From NCBI RefSeq assembly GCF_030398335.1, contig NZ_JAOAOP010000020.1, positions 1 to 58,295 of the forward strand: a stretch of DNA of 58,295 nt, written 5' to 3'. Below, piece by piece: positions 37,717-48,854 of this stretch. This DNA is from Aquibium sp. A9E412 (GTDB lineage: Bacteria > Pseudomonadota > Alphaproteobacteria > Rhizobiales > Rhizobiaceae). Under the pieces are notes generated by a model. The model did not search any database, was not told the DNA's origin, and saw only the letters and a program-made list of their open reading frames with translations. The first letter of the stretch is position 1. Each line of letters opens with the position of its first letter. Made by a program: the position numbers and the translations under genes.

Positions 37717-38629
37717 AGCGCAGCCTCGGATTGATGAAACGGTAGAGCACTTCGACGATCAGGTTGATGAGCAGGAAGCCGACGACGAAGACGAGCGTGA
37801 TGCCCTGCACCAGCGCGAAGTCGCGGTTCGACACGCCGGTGAGCAGCAGGTCGCCGATGCCCGGCCAGGCGCTCAGCCGCTCGATGACGACCGAGCCGCC
37901 GAGCAGGTAGCCGGTCTGCAGGCCGATGATGGTGACGGTCGGGATCATCACGTTGCGCAGCACGTGGCGCACCAGGATGGCGCCGCGGCGCATGCCCTTG
38001 GCGCGCGCGGTGCGCACATAGTCCTTGCGCAGCTCCTCGATGACGATGCCGCGCGTCATGCGCGCGACGAGCGCGATCAGCCGTGCGGCGAGCGCCAGGG
38101 ACGGGATGACGAGGGCGAGCGGCCCGGCATTGCCGAAGCTCGGCAGCAGGCCCCACTGCACCGACAGAAAGGCGATCAGCAGCATGCCGATCCAGAAGTT
38201 CGGCACCGCCAGAAGGCCGATGACCGTGAGCGAGATGGCGACGTCGGGCCAGCGGTTGTGCGCGGAAGCGGCGGCGATGCCGGCGGGAATGCCGACCAGA
38301 ATGGTGAGCGCGATCGCCGCGCCGGCCAGCTCGAGCGTCGCCGGAACGCGGGCCAGGATGTGCGGCAGCGGGTTGCCGCGGAAGGTGGTCGAATAGCCGA
38401 AGTCGCCGACGAACACGCCGAGCACGTGGTTGACGTACTGGACGACGAGCGGCTGGTCGAGGCCGAGGCGCACGCGCGTCGCCTCGATCTCGGCCTGGGT
38501 GGCCGTGGCGCCGGCGGCGAGCGCCGCCGGGTCGCCCGGCACGGCCTTGAAGATGAAGAACAGGATCGTCACCACCCCGAGCGCGACGAACGGGATGGTG
38601 ACGAGGCGCTGGCCGAGGAAGCGGATCAC
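37709..38629 (-). CDS. dipeptide-type ABC transporter permease (DppB-like)
   Basis: Permease of 306 residues with six hydrophobic helices. The N-terminus FLGQRLVTIPFVALGVVTILFF and periplasmic loop PGDPAALAAG...LGLDQPLVVQYVNHVLGVFVGDFG are typical of DppB/OppB; the EAA loop is TARAKGMRRGAILVRHVLRN. Forms the channel with the DppC-like protein. Confidence 0.94.
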   Translation of the reverse strand: MIRFLGQRLVTIPFVALGVVTILFFIFKAVPGDPAALAAGATATQAEIEATRVRLGLDQPLVVQYVNHVLGVFVGDFGYSTTFRGNPLPHILARVPATLELAGAAIALTILVGIPAGIAAASAHNRWPDVAISLTVIGLLAVPNFWIGMLLIAFLSVQWGLLPSFGNAGPLALVIPSLALAARLIALVARMTRGIVIEELRKDYVRTARAKGMRRGAILVRHVLRNVMIPTVTIIGLQTGYLLGGSVVIERLSAWPGIGDLLLTGVSNRDFALVQGITLVFVVGFLLINLIVEVLYRFINPRLRYA

Positions 38630-38666
38630 GCGGCTCGACCCGGCCGGCGGACCGACGGCCCCTGCA

Positions 38667-40262
38667 TCACAGGGCGGCGTTGCGCAGCGAGGTGAAGACG
38701 ATCGGCAGCACCTCGACGCCGGCCACGCGCTTGCGCGTCGCCGTCACGTTCTCGTTGATCTGCAGCCACAGATAGGGCGCGTCGGCCCAGATCAGCTGCT
38801 GCGCCTCGGCCAGCGCGGCGTCGCGGTCGGCCGCCTCCGGCTCGCTGTTGGCGCGGTCGAGCTGCCGGTCCACCTCCGGGTTGGAATAGCGCGCGATGTT
38901 CCACACGTCGGGGCGCGCGGTGTCGTCGGCGTTGGAGCGGAACAGCGATTCCAGATGGTAGAGGCCGGAGCCGTTCGACGGGTTGAAGCCGAACATCGCC
39001 ATGTCCCAGCCGAGCCCCTCGGCGTTCTGCCGGAGCTGGTCCCAGTAGGCGCCGCGCTCGATCTTGCTGATGCGCGCCTCGACGCCGATCTGGGCCAGCG
39101 AGGCGGCGACGATCTCGGCCACCGCGATGTCGCCGGGAAACAGCCCCTCGGGCGCGAACATGGTCAGGCTGAGGCGCTCGCCGTCCTTCTGCATGATGCC
39201 GTCGGAGCCCGGCTCGTAGCCCGCCTCGGCGAGCAGCGCCCGGGCGGCCTCCGGATCGTGCGGGATCGTGCCGATGGCGGCGTGGCCGACCGTGTCGAAG
39301 GCGAGCGGCGAATCCGGCGCCTTGGCGAAGCCGAAGAACACGCGCTCGGCGATGGTCTCGACCGGCACCGCATGGTTGAGCGCCTGGCGCACCTTGAGGT
39401 CCTGCAGCGGCGCGCGCGTCAGGTTGAGCGCCAGGCCGATCGGCCGCAGGCCGGGCTGGCGGATGATCGCGATGTCGTCATTGGCGGCGAGCTGCTCGAC
39501 GAGCTGCACGGGCACCGAATCGATGACGTCGACCGAGCCGGTGGCGAGCGCCGAGATGCGCGTCGCCGGTTCGGCGATGAAGCGGAAGACGACGGCCTCG
39601 GCGCCCGGCTTGCCGCCCCAGTAGTCCTCGAAGGCGGTCAGGGTCAGCGTCTGGCCGGCCGCGAAGCTGTCGAGCTTGTAGGGGCCGGCGCCGACCGGGT
39701 TCTGGCGGAAGCCGTCCTCGCCGTGCTTTTCCAGGGCCGCCGGCGAGACGATCGCGCCCGAGCCGTGCGCCAGCGTGTTGGGCAGCTGCGCGAACGGCGC
39801 CTTGAGCCGGATGACGACGGTGCGCTCGTCCGGCGTCTCGGCGCCGGCGACCGGGTCCCAGAGCGGCCGGTTGGTCGGGTTGCGCTCGGCATCCATCATG
39901 CGCTCGATGTTGAGCTTGACGGCGGCCGCGTCGCATGGCGTGCCGTCGTGGAAGGTGACGCCCGGCCTGAGCTTGAGCTCGCACGACATCAGGTCGGGCG
40001 CCATCTCGTAGCTTTCGGCGAGCTGCGGGACGATCGCCATCGAGGCGTCGAAGTCGAGCAGCCGGTCGTAGAGGCACAGCGCCGCCTCGTAGCCGGCCGG
40101 ATAGCCGGTGAAGGCGCCGTGCGCGGGGTCGAGCGTCAGGATGCTGGTGCTCTGCCCGAAGGTGATGGTGCCGGAGCCGGCCTGCGCCAGCGCCCGCACG
40201 CCCGTTGCCGAGACGGTGACGGCCGTGGCGGCCATCAGCGTCAAAACCTGCCTGCGATCCAT
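38667..40262 (-). CDS. dipeptide-type ABC transporter substrate-binding protein (family 5)
   Basis: Extracytoplasmic binding protein of 531 residues. The N-terminus MDRRQVLTLMAATAVTVSA has a twin arginine before a hydrophobic core, so export by Tat is possible; cleavage is expected near ALA-QAG (residue 28). The mature part shows the SBP family 5 body (FGQSTSILTLDPAHG ... LAESYEMAPD ... LKLRPGVTFHDGTP). Ligand unknown. The start at 40262 has an agaaagggga ribosome site. Close relatives bind peptides, opines or nickel, among others. Confidence 0.93.
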   Translation of the reverse strand: MDRRQVLTLMAATAVTVSATGVRALAQAGSGTITFGQSTSILTLDPAHGAFTGYPAGYEAALCLYDRLLDFDASMAIVPQLAESYEMAPDLMSCELKLRPGVTFHDGTPCDAAAVKLNIERMMDAERNPTNRPLWDPVAGAETPDERTVVIRLKAPFAQLPNTLAHGSGAIVSPAALEKHGEDGFRQNPVGAGPYKLDSFAAGQTLTLTAFEDYWGGKPGAEAVVFRFIAEPATRISALATGSVDVIDSVPVQLVEQLAANDDIAIIRQPGLRPIGLALNLTRAPLQDLKVRQALNHAVPVETIAERVFFGFAKAPDSPLAFDTVGHAAIGTIPHDPEAARALLAEAGYEPGSDGIMQKDGERLSLTMFAPEGLFPGDIAVAEIVAASLAQIGVEARISKIERGAYWDQLRQNAEGLGWDMAMFGFNPSNGSGLYHLESLFRSNADDTARPDVWNIARYSNPEVDRQLDRANSEPEAADRDAALAEAQQLIWADAPYLWLQINENVTATRKRVAGVEVLPIVFTSLRNAAL

Positions 40263-40285
40263 GACGTGCTTCCCCTTTCTGCTTG

Positions 40286-41350
40286 TCACGACTGTCCGCC
40301 TGCGGCCGGCCGATCCTCCTCGCCGGTCCACAGCGTGTTCCATGTGAAGACGGCGGGTGTGCCGCCGGTGTGCACGAAGACCACCACGTCGTCGCGGCCG
40401 AGCCGGCCGGTGCGCACGTGGTCGATCAGCCCGGCGGCCGCCTTGCCGGTGTAGATGGGGTCGAGGATGATGCCCTCGGTGCGCGCGAACAGCCGCACCG
40501 CCTCGTTGCCGGCCTCGCTCGGCACGCCGTAGCCGGAGCCGACATAGCCGTCGAAGTTGATCACCTCGTCCTCGCAGACCGGCACGTCGAGGCCGAGGGC
40601 GTCGAGCGTCTGACGGGCGATGCCGGCGGTGCGCGAGGGCAGGTGGAACTCGTCGGTGGCGGTGACGCCGTGCATGGCGAAGCCGGCGCCGAGCAGCTTG
40701 CCGGCGAGCAGGATGCCGGCCTGGCCCTTGCCGCTCGACGACATGTAGACATGGCTCGGCGCGAGCGCGCGCTCGGCGAGCTGGTCGAGCACCTCGAGCG
40801 TCGTCTCGATGTAGGCCAGCGCGGAGGCGACGTCGAACATCGGATTGTCGTTGAGGATGTGCGGCCGGCCGCCGGCGGCGCGAACCTCGGCCGCGCGCCG
40901 GTCCATGATGGCACGCTGGGCGTCGCGGTCGGCGGCGAAGTGGATCTCGGCGCCGAGCAGGTAGTCGACCAGCAGGTTGCCCTGCACCGCGTTCGGCCGG
41001 GCGCCCTCCAGCACCAGGATGGTCTTCAGGCCGAGCCGGTTGCAGGCGCCGACCGTCTGGCGCGCGGAGTTCGATTGCAGGTCGAGACCGACGATCACCG
41101 TGTCGGGCTCCTCCTGCATGGTGCAGGCCAGGCGGAACTCAAGGTTGCGCAGCTTGTTGCCGCCGAAGGCGACGCCCGTCAGGTCGTCGCGCTTGACGAA
41201 GATGCGCGGTCCGCCGAGATGGCGCGACAGGTTGCGCGCTTCCTCGAGCGGGGTGTTCTTGATGGCGATGTCGAGCCGCGGCACCTTGGCGATCAGGGCG
41301 CGGATCGCCGCAGGCGTCAGCGGCAGGCCGGAGGGACGGGCCTCCGTCAT
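40286..41350 (-). CDS. D-cysteine desulfhydrase / ACC deaminase-family PLP enzyme
   Basis: Fold-type II PLP enzyme of 354 residues. The Schiff-base lysine is Lys66 in GVAFGGNKLRNLEF, and the phosphate/substrate region reads QSNSARQTVG (92-101). The family includes D-cysteine desulfhydrase, ACC deaminase and L-cysteate sulfo-lyase (CuyA); the sequence alone does not decide between them. It is the first gene of the operon with the Dpp-type transporter and ridA, consistent with breakdown of an imported amino acid to a 2-oxoacid plus ammonia. Confidence 0.9.
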   Translation of the reverse strand: MTEARPSGLPLTPAAIRALIAKVPRLDIAIKNTPLEEARNLSRHLGGPRIFVKRDDLTGVAFGGNKLRNLEFRLACTMQEEPDTVIVGLDLQSNSARQTVGACNRLGLKTILVLEGARPNAVQGNLLVDYLLGAEIHFAADRDAQRAIMDRRAAEVRAAGGRPHILNDNPMFDVASALAYIETTLEVLDQLAERALAPSHVYMSSSGKGQAGILLAGKLLGAGFAMHGVTATDEFHLPSRTAGIARQTLDALGLDVPVCEDEVINFDGYVGSGYGVPSEAGNEAVRLFARTEGIILDPIYTGKAAAGLIDHVRTGRLGRDDVVVFVHTGGTPAVFTWNTLWTGEEDRPAAGGQS

Positions 41351-41401
41351 GGCTGCACCAAAGGGCGGACGGACGTCGGAAGGGACACGGCTTTATTCCG
41401 T

Positions 41402-41433
41402 AATTGTGGAATACCATCTTCAATTATGGAATA
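41402..41433. promoter_or_regulatory. candidate regulator sites: two direct repeats
   Basis: aattgtggaata (41402-41413) and aattatggaata (41422-41433) are exactly 20 bp apart, two helical turns, 52-83 bp before the desulfhydrase ATG. The first is part of an inverted repeat attcc-N8-ggaat (41395-41412). The AT-rich patch stands out from the local GC content. IclR proteins often bind TGGAA/TTCCA-type boxes, and the operon's iclR is a natural candidate. Confidence 0.5.
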
Positions 41434-41560
41434 TGCGCCTTTTCCGGCAGGCGGTCAAGCGGCACCCGCCGGCGGCACGCCACCGGCGGCGGCGCGGCGG
41501 CCATCGTGACTTGTTCTCATATGCGGGGCTCTATGCGTCGTGCGGCATTGCGCCGCGCGA

Positions 41561-41582
41561 CCGGCCCGCAGAGGCGGGCCGG
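41561..41582. terminator. GC-rich hairpin after the isochorismatase-family gene
   Basis: Perfect 9-bp stem ccggcccgc-agag-gcgggccgg just beyond the stop of the leftward hydrolase gene (13 bp). No T-run follows. It probably marks the end of the hydratase-hydrolase operon and insulates it from the next operon. Confidence 0.45.
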
Positions 41583-41594
41583 CCGGGGCCGGCA

Positions 41595-42323
41595 TCAGGA
41601 AGCGGCCGGCTGGCCGCCGCGCACGGGCAGGCCGTCGATGTAGGTCGCGACCTCGTCGACGGGGATGACGTCGGCATATTTGCAGTTGAGGTCGAACAGG
41701 TTGATCGCGTGGCTCGCCTCGAAGCGGTCGAAGGCGGTCTCCTCGGGGATCACCACCTTGAAGTTGAACGAGTAGGCGTCGACCGTTGTCGCCCGCAGGC
41801 AGCCCGACGTGGTGCAGCCGGTCAGGATCAGCGTGTCGACGTCGAGAAAGTTCAGGTGGCTCATGAACAGCGTGCCGAAGAAGGCCGACGGCTTGCGCTT
41901 GCCGATCAGGATGTCCTGCGGCTGCGGCGCCAGCGGCGCCACGGTCTGCGTGGCGTGGGTGCCCTCGACGCTGGTCTTCTCGCCGCCGCGGTGGTTCTTG
42001 CCGACCTGCACGCCGCTGTCGATCATGTCGGGGCGGCGCTCGGACTGGGTGTAGAAGACCGGCAGGTTCTTGGCCCGGGCGAGCCGGAGCAGGCGCTCGA
42101 TGTGCGGCACCGCCTTCCAACCGGCCTCGCCGCAATGGGTGCGGTACTTCTTCAGCCCCTCCTCGAGCGGCTCGTCCGGCGCGTCGCCGCAGAAATTGTA
42201 CTGCACGTCGATGATGAACAGCGCCGGCCGGGTGCCGAAGCCGCCGCGCTTGCCATAGCCGGCGAGCTGATAGACCCGCTTGTCCTCGTCGGTCAGGAAC
42301 CGGTCCCAGATGCGTTCGCTCAT
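41595..42323 (-). CDS. isochorismatase-superfamily amidohydrolase (N-carbamoylsarcosine amidase-like)
   Basis: Cysteine hydrolase of 242 residues. The triad is visible: Asp39 in ALFIIDVQYNF, Lys144 in KRKPSAFFGT, and Cys175 in LTGCTTSGCLRATT. Spacing resembles N-carbamoylsarcosine amidohydrolase (Asp51, Lys144, Cys177) and maleamate amidase. Such enzymes release ammonia (and CO2) from a carbamoyl or amide group. It follows the hydantoinase-like gene by 13 bp, so the two probably act in series. Exact substrate unknown. Confidence 0.88.
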   Translation of the reverse strand: MSERIWDRFLTDEDKRVYQLAGYGKRGGFGTRPALFIIDVQYNFCGDAPDEPLEEGLKKYRTHCGEAGWKAVPHIERLLRLARAKNLPVFYTQSERRPDMIDSGVQVGKNHRGGEKTSVEGTHATQTVAPLAPQPQDILIGKRKPSAFFGTLFMSHLNFLDVDTLILTGCTTSGCLRATTVDAYSFNFKVVIPEETAFDRFEASHAINLFDLNCKYADVIPVDEVATYIDGLPVRGGQPAAS

Positions 42324-42336
42324 GTGCCTTTGTCCT

Positions 42337-43698
42337 TTACGGTGCGCGATGCAGGTAGCGTCCGCCGGCGGCGCCGTCGTCGGCGAGGCGGCCGTCGTCG
42401 ACGACGAGCCGGCCGCGCAGGACCGTGTGGGTGACGCGGCCGCGGAAGCGCATGCCCTGATAGGGCGAATAGTCGGAGTGCGAGGGGTAGTCGGCCGCCG
42501 CCACCACCGTCTCGGCGGCCGGGTCGACGATGGCGAGGTCGGCGTCGAAGCCGGGCGCCACATGGCCCTTGCCGGGCAGGCTGTAGAGCGCGGCGACGTT
42601 GCTGCTGGTCGCCGCGGCGAGCGTCTCCAGCGGCACGCCGCGCCTGTGGTAGCCCTCCTCGAGCAGGATCGGCAGAAGCTGCGCGACGCCGGGAAAGCCG
42701 GCGCTCGCCTGCCACAGGTCCGGCCCCTTGGTGGCGTGCTTGCGCGGCACGTGGTCGGAGCCGATGGTCGAGATGTCGCCGCGGCGCACGCCCTCCCACA
42801 GACCGTCGACGTCGTCCTGCGCGCGCAGCGGCGGGTTGACCTTGCCGGCCAGGCCGAGCGGCATGTCGCGCGTCAGCGACAGGTAATGGCCGCAGGTCTC
42901 GACATGGATCGGCGCGCGGTCCGGCCGGCGCAGCGCGCGCACCACCTCCAGGCTCTCGGCCGCCGACATGTGGACGATGTTGACCGGGCAACCCGCCTTG
43001 CCGCCGAAATAGGCGACGCGGAACACGTTCTCGGTCTCCAGGAAGCCGGGCGACTGCTCGTCCCAGGCGGCGAGGTCGTCGCGGCCGGCCGCCTTCAGCG
43101 GCTCGCGGAAGACCGGGATCACCTCGGTGTTCTCGCAATGCACGCCGACGACGCCGCCGCGGATGCCGGCGCCGGCCTGCAGGGCGCGGTAGAGCAGCGC
43201 GTCGTCGACCTCGGTGAAGCCCTTGGCCGCGCCGGTCGCGCCCTTGTACATCAGGTAGACCTTGACCGAGGTGATGCCGAAACGGCGCGCCAGAGCGGCC
43301 AGCTCGTCGACGTGGCGGCGCGAGGTGACGCCGAAATGGAAGCCGAAATCGACCGCCGAGCGCGCCTCGGCCTCCGCCCGCCAGGCCTCGGTGGCCGGGC
43401 CGAGGTCGTCGGCGCGCCAGAAGCTCATCAGCGTCGAGACGCCGCCGAGCGCGGCGGTGCGCGATTCGCTCGTCCAGTCGTTCGCCTTGTCGCCGAAGCC
43501 GATATGGGTGTGCGGGTCGATCAGGCCGGGAAAGACCAGCCGGCCGGTGCAGTCGATCACGCGGCGCGCGGCGACGCGCTCGGCGGGGTCGAGCAGGCCG
43601 GCGATGCGGCCGTCGCGCACCGCCACGGTGGCCTTGCGCACGCCCTGGCCGGGAAAGACGACGTCGCCGCCGGCAAGAACAAGATCGAGCTCGCTCAT
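42337..43698 (-). CDS. dihydroorotase/hydantoinase-family cyclic amidohydrolase
   Basis: Binuclear metal hydrolase of 453 residues that opens cyclic amides such as hydantoin, allantoin or dihydropyrimidine. The metal ligands are all present: His63-x-His65 (DPHTH), the carboxylated Lys146 (SVKVYLMYK), His187 (VHCENT), His243 (IVHMSA) and Asp315 (GSDHVP). The sequence fits AllB/hydantoinase better than PyrC. It overlaps the NTF2-like gene by 4 bp (ATGA), and the N-carbamoyl amidase-like gene follows. Confidence 0.92.
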   Translation of the reverse strand: MSELDLVLAGGDVVFPGQGVRKATVAVRDGRIAGLLDPAERVAARRVIDCTGRLVFPGLIDPHTHIGFGDKANDWTSESRTAALGGVSTLMSFWRADDLGPATEAWRAEAEARSAVDFGFHFGVTSRRHVDELAALARRFGITSVKVYLMYKGATGAAKGFTEVDDALLYRALQAGAGIRGGVVGVHCENTEVIPVFREPLKAAGRDDLAAWDEQSPGFLETENVFRVAYFGGKAGCPVNIVHMSAAESLEVVRALRRPDRAPIHVETCGHYLSLTRDMPLGLAGKVNPPLRAQDDVDGLWEGVRRGDISTIGSDHVPRKHATKGPDLWQASAGFPGVAQLLPILLEEGYHRRGVPLETLAAATSSNVAALYSLPGKGHVAPGFDADLAIVDPAAETVVAAADYPSHSDYSPYQGMRFRGRVTHTVLRGRLVVDDGRLADDGAAGGRYLHRAP

Positions 43699-44093
43699 GT
43701 CCGGGCCGCCTCGCGCATCGCCAGCACCCGCTCGCCGGCGTCGTTCCACACGTCCTGGCGCAGGATGCGGCCGTCGACGATGTCGAAGCGGTCGATGAAG
43801 CGGATGTTGTCGAACGCCGCGCCGTCGGGCCACTCGCCGTAGAGCGTGCCGCTGACCAGCACGCAGGTCGCGCCGTCGCCCGGCCAGGCGTCGCAGCGCG
43901 CGATGCGCTTGCCGACGAAGCGGTAGCGGCCCGACGAGTTCTGCGCGATCTCGGCGGCGCTGCCGAACACGCGACCGCCGGGGAAGGTCAGCGTCGGCGC
44001 GTCGGCGAGGCAGGCGGCGGCGGCGTCGAGATCGCGCCGCTCCATCGCCTGCAGATAGTCGAGGGCCAATGTCTTGGCCTTGTCCAGATCCAT
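43695..44093 (-). CDS. NTF2-like (SnoaL-type) small protein
   Basis: A 132-aa protein with the cone-shaped NTF2 fold pattern: helix-rich N-terminus KAKTLALDYLQAMERRDLDAAAACLADAPTLTFPGG, then strands ending FIDRFDIVDGRILRQDVW. Members are isomerases, dehydratases, hydrolase-like enzymes or ligand-binding proteins. The role is unknown, but it is translationally coupled to the hydantoinase-like gene. Start MDLDKAKTL at 44093 chosen over an upstream extension of low quality. Confidence 0.85.
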   Translation of the reverse strand: MDLDKAKTLALDYLQAMERRDLDAAAACLADAPTLTFPGGRVFGSAAEIAQNSSGRYRFVGKRIARCDAWPGDGATCVLVSGTLYGEWPDGAAFDNIRFIDRFDIVDGRILRQDVWNDAGERVLAMREAART

Positions 44094-44249
44094 CGTCTTC
44101 TCCCTCGGCCTGGTGCACCGCGTGGCCCGGCCGCGCCGGAACGGATGCCCCGTCTGTTGGTGGTCGCATCGATGGCCGCGGGACGCCGGCGCCCGCTGTC
44201 GATCGACCGTCACGGCCGCCGCCGCGGCGACGGCGTTCGCAATCGCGGC

Positions 44250-46946
<2,697 letters not shown>

Positions 46947-46988
46947 ACCACCTCCAGCGTCGGCACATCGGTACCGTTGGGGCAAAAA

Positions 46989-47000
46989 AGTGTCAACACT
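46989..47000. promoter_or_regulatory. candidate GntR operator 1, with -35 box of the hydratase promoter
   Basis: AGTGTCAACACT: inverted arms AGTGT/ACACT. On the minus strand it contains a perfect TTGACA (46996-46991), a suitable -35 for the hydratase operon; a weak TACCGA -10 lies 17 bp on. Binding here would block that promoter. Confidence 0.6.
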
Positions 47001-47072
47001 ATTGTGGGGCATGCCTTGTAAGCCGGAGCGGGATTGGGTAAACGAGGGCAAACGTCGGATTTTTTCGCGAAA

Positions 47073-47082
47073 GTGTCGACAC
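47073..47082. promoter_or_regulatory. candidate GntR operator 2 (before the gntR gene)
   Basis: Perfect 10-bp palindrome GTGTCGACAC, 14 bp before the chosen GTG start of the GntR gene. Its core is the same as operators 1 and 3. Fits autoregulation of the gntR-lyase unit. Confidence 0.6.
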
Positions 47083-47096
47083 AAGGCGGGCGAGCG

Positions 47097-47768
47097 GTGG
47101 AAAGACAGTCGAAGACTTTGGTGGACACCGTGTTCCAGGGCATCTTCGATCTCCTCATCGCCGGCGAGATTCCGCTCGGCGGCGTGGTCAACGAGGCGCT
47201 GCTGGCCGAGCGCTTCAAGGTCAGCCGCGGTCCCGTGCGCGAGGCGGTCAAGGCGCTGCAGGGGCGCGGGCTGATCACCAAGGAGCCCTATCTCAAGGCG
47301 CGCGTGGTCGACCTCTCGGTCGCCGATATGGTGCAGATCTTCCAGCTTCGCGAGTCCGTCGAGGGCATGGCGGTGCGGCTCGCCACCCGGGCGATGCCGG
47401 ACGAGGCGCTCGATCAGCTTCTCGCCGAGTTCGCCGATGCCGACCGCAAGCAGAAGCGCCCGGCGCTCGACGTGCATGTGCGCATCGCCGAGGGCTGCGG
47501 CAACGGCCGCATCCAGTCGCTGCTGTGCGACGAGCTCTACTATCTGCTGCGGCTTTACCGCGCGCGCTCGGGCGACACGCCGGGGCGGCGCGACGACGCC
47601 TTCGCCGAGCACTGGCAGATCCTGCGCGCGATGAAGGCGCGCGATGCCGACCTCGCCGAATCCCTGATGCGCTCGCACATCGCGCGCGCCACCGAATCTC
47701 TCCAGGAGCTGCTCGATTCCGAGGGCGGCGCCGAAGCCAGTCCCGCCTCCGGGCAGAAGAGCGCATGA
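47097..47768 (+). CDS. GntR-family regulator, FCD (FadR/VanR) subfamily
   Basis: A 223-aa regulator with an N-terminal winged helix (LLAERFKVSRGPVREAVKALQGRGLITKEP, about residues 37-66) and an FCD effector domain whose histidines and aspartate (DVHVRIAEG, EHWQIL, MRSHIARA) usually bind a metal and a carboxylate ligand. It probably senses a di- or tricarboxylate. Start: GTG at 47097, which leaves operator 2 outside the gene; an in-frame TTG at 47034 would put the operator inside it. Overlaps the lyase gene region downstream. Confidence 0.9.
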   Translation: MERQSKTLVDTVFQGIFDLLIAGEIPLGGVVNEALLAERFKVSRGPVREAVKALQGRGLITKEPYLKARVVDLSVADMVQIFQLRESVEGMAVRLATRAMPDEALDQLLAEFADADRKQKRPALDVHVRIAEGCGNGRIQSLLCDELYYLLRLYRARSGDTPGRRDDAFAEHWQILRAMKARDADLAESLMRSHIARATESLQELLDSEGGAEASPASGQKSA

Positions 47769-47791
47769 CAGCCGAGAAAGGATCGCAGCCG

Positions 47792-48730
47792 ATGAAGCCG
47801 ACACGCCGCATGAGGGAACTTCTGGCCGCCGACGGCATCCTCGTTTCGCCCGGCGTGTACGACGGCTACAGCGTGCGCGTGGTGGAGAAGATGGGCTTCA
47901 AGACCGCCTGCACCACCGGCGCGGGGCTGGCCAATTCGCGCCTCGGCGTGCCGGACATCGGCATCATGGGGCTGACCGACAATCTCGACGCCTGCCGGGT
48001 GATCGCGCGCAGCGTCGACATCCCCGTCATGGCCGACGCCGACACCGGCTACGGCAACGCCGTGGCCGTCTATCACACGGTGCAGCGCTTCGAGGAGATC
48101 GGCATCGCCGGCATCAACATCGAGGACCAGATCAGCCCCAAGCGCTGCGGCCACATGGAGGGCAAGGACGTCATCGACATGCGCGAGATGGCGCGCAAGA
48201 TCGAGGCGGCCTGCGAGGCGCGCAAGGACGATGACTTCGTCATCCTGGCGCGCACCGACGCGCTGGCGGTCGAGGGGCTGGACGGGGCGATCCGCCGGGC
48301 CAGGCTCTACGCCAAGGCCGGCGCCGACCTGATCTTCGCCGATGCGATCGCCGGCGAGGACCAGATCAAGGCGCTGGTCGACGCGGTGCCGGTGCCGGTG
48401 TCGGTCAATATGGGCTTCGGCATCCGCAGCCGGCCGACGACGCCGCTGATCCCGATCAAGCGGCTGGAGGCGCTCGGCGTCAAGCGCATCACCCTGCCGC
48501 GCATGCTGCCGGCGGCCGCGCTGATGGCGATGGAGAACGCGCTCACGCTGCTGCGCCAGTCGATGGAGACCGGCGAGGTGATCGACCGGCCGGACCTGCT
48601 GGTCGGCATCGACGACATCTGGAGCCTGATGGGCCAGCCGGCGATCCGCGCCATGGAGATGCGCTTCGGCGATCTCGACGGCGTCGAGACCGAGGACGAC
48701 GCGCCGCGCGCGGCCGGCGGGATGAGCTGA
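47792..48730 (+). CDS. isocitrate lyase / PEP mutase-family lyase
   Basis: TIM-barrel C-C lyase of 312 residues. Metal-binding MADADTGYGN and the catalytic motif EDQISPKRCGH (K-R-C-G-H with the nucleophilic Cys) are intact. This is the stand-alone short type, similar to methylisocitrate lyase PrpB, 2,3-dimethylmalate lyase and oxaloacetate decarboxylases, which cleave 2-hydroxy- or 2-methyl-substituted acids. Placed beside an aconitase paralogue, it may cleave the product of that hydration. The start at 47792 has an aaagga site; an ATG at 47765 overlapping the gntR stop is the alternative. Confidence 0.9.
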   Translation: MKPTRRMRELLAADGILVSPGVYDGYSVRVVEKMGFKTACTTGAGLANSRLGVPDIGIMGLTDNLDACRVIARSVDIPVMADADTGYGNAVAVYHTVQRFEEIGIAGINIEDQISPKRCGHMEGKDVIDMREMARKIEAACEARKDDDFVILARTDALAVEGLDGAIRRARLYAKAGADLIFADAIAGEDQIKALVDAVPVPVSVNMGFGIRSRPTTPLIPIKRLEALGVKRITLPRMLPAAALMAMENALTLLRQSMETGEVIDRPDLLVGIDDIWSLMGQPAIRAMEMRFGDLDGVETEDDAPRAAGGMS

Positions 48731-48765
48731 CGGCCGCTGCGCCGGCACAGCCGGTGCGCGAGACG

Positions 48766-48804
48766 AAGAAAGGGCGGGTGCCGCGTGGGCACCCGCCCTT
48801 TCTT
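48766..48804. terminator. strong bidirectional terminator
   Basis: Perfect 17-bp stem (AAGAAAGGGCGGGTGCC paired with 48788-48804) around a 5-nt loop, between the convergent lyase and tctC-type genes. The A-rich left foot and TTTCTT right foot give a U-like tract in both directions. Confidence 0.85.
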
Positions 48805-48822
48805 GTCGGCGGTCGTTGCAGG

Positions 48823-48848
48823 GGCCTGCCGGCCGGAGCCGGCAGGCC
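48823..48848. terminator. second hairpin near the tctC-like stop
   Basis: 11-bp stem GGCCTGCCGGC / GCCGGCAGGCC with loop cgga, 7 bp beyond the leftward SBP stop. Probably the first half of a double terminator for the leftward unit. Confidence 0.6.
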
Positions 48849-48854
48849 GGCCGG

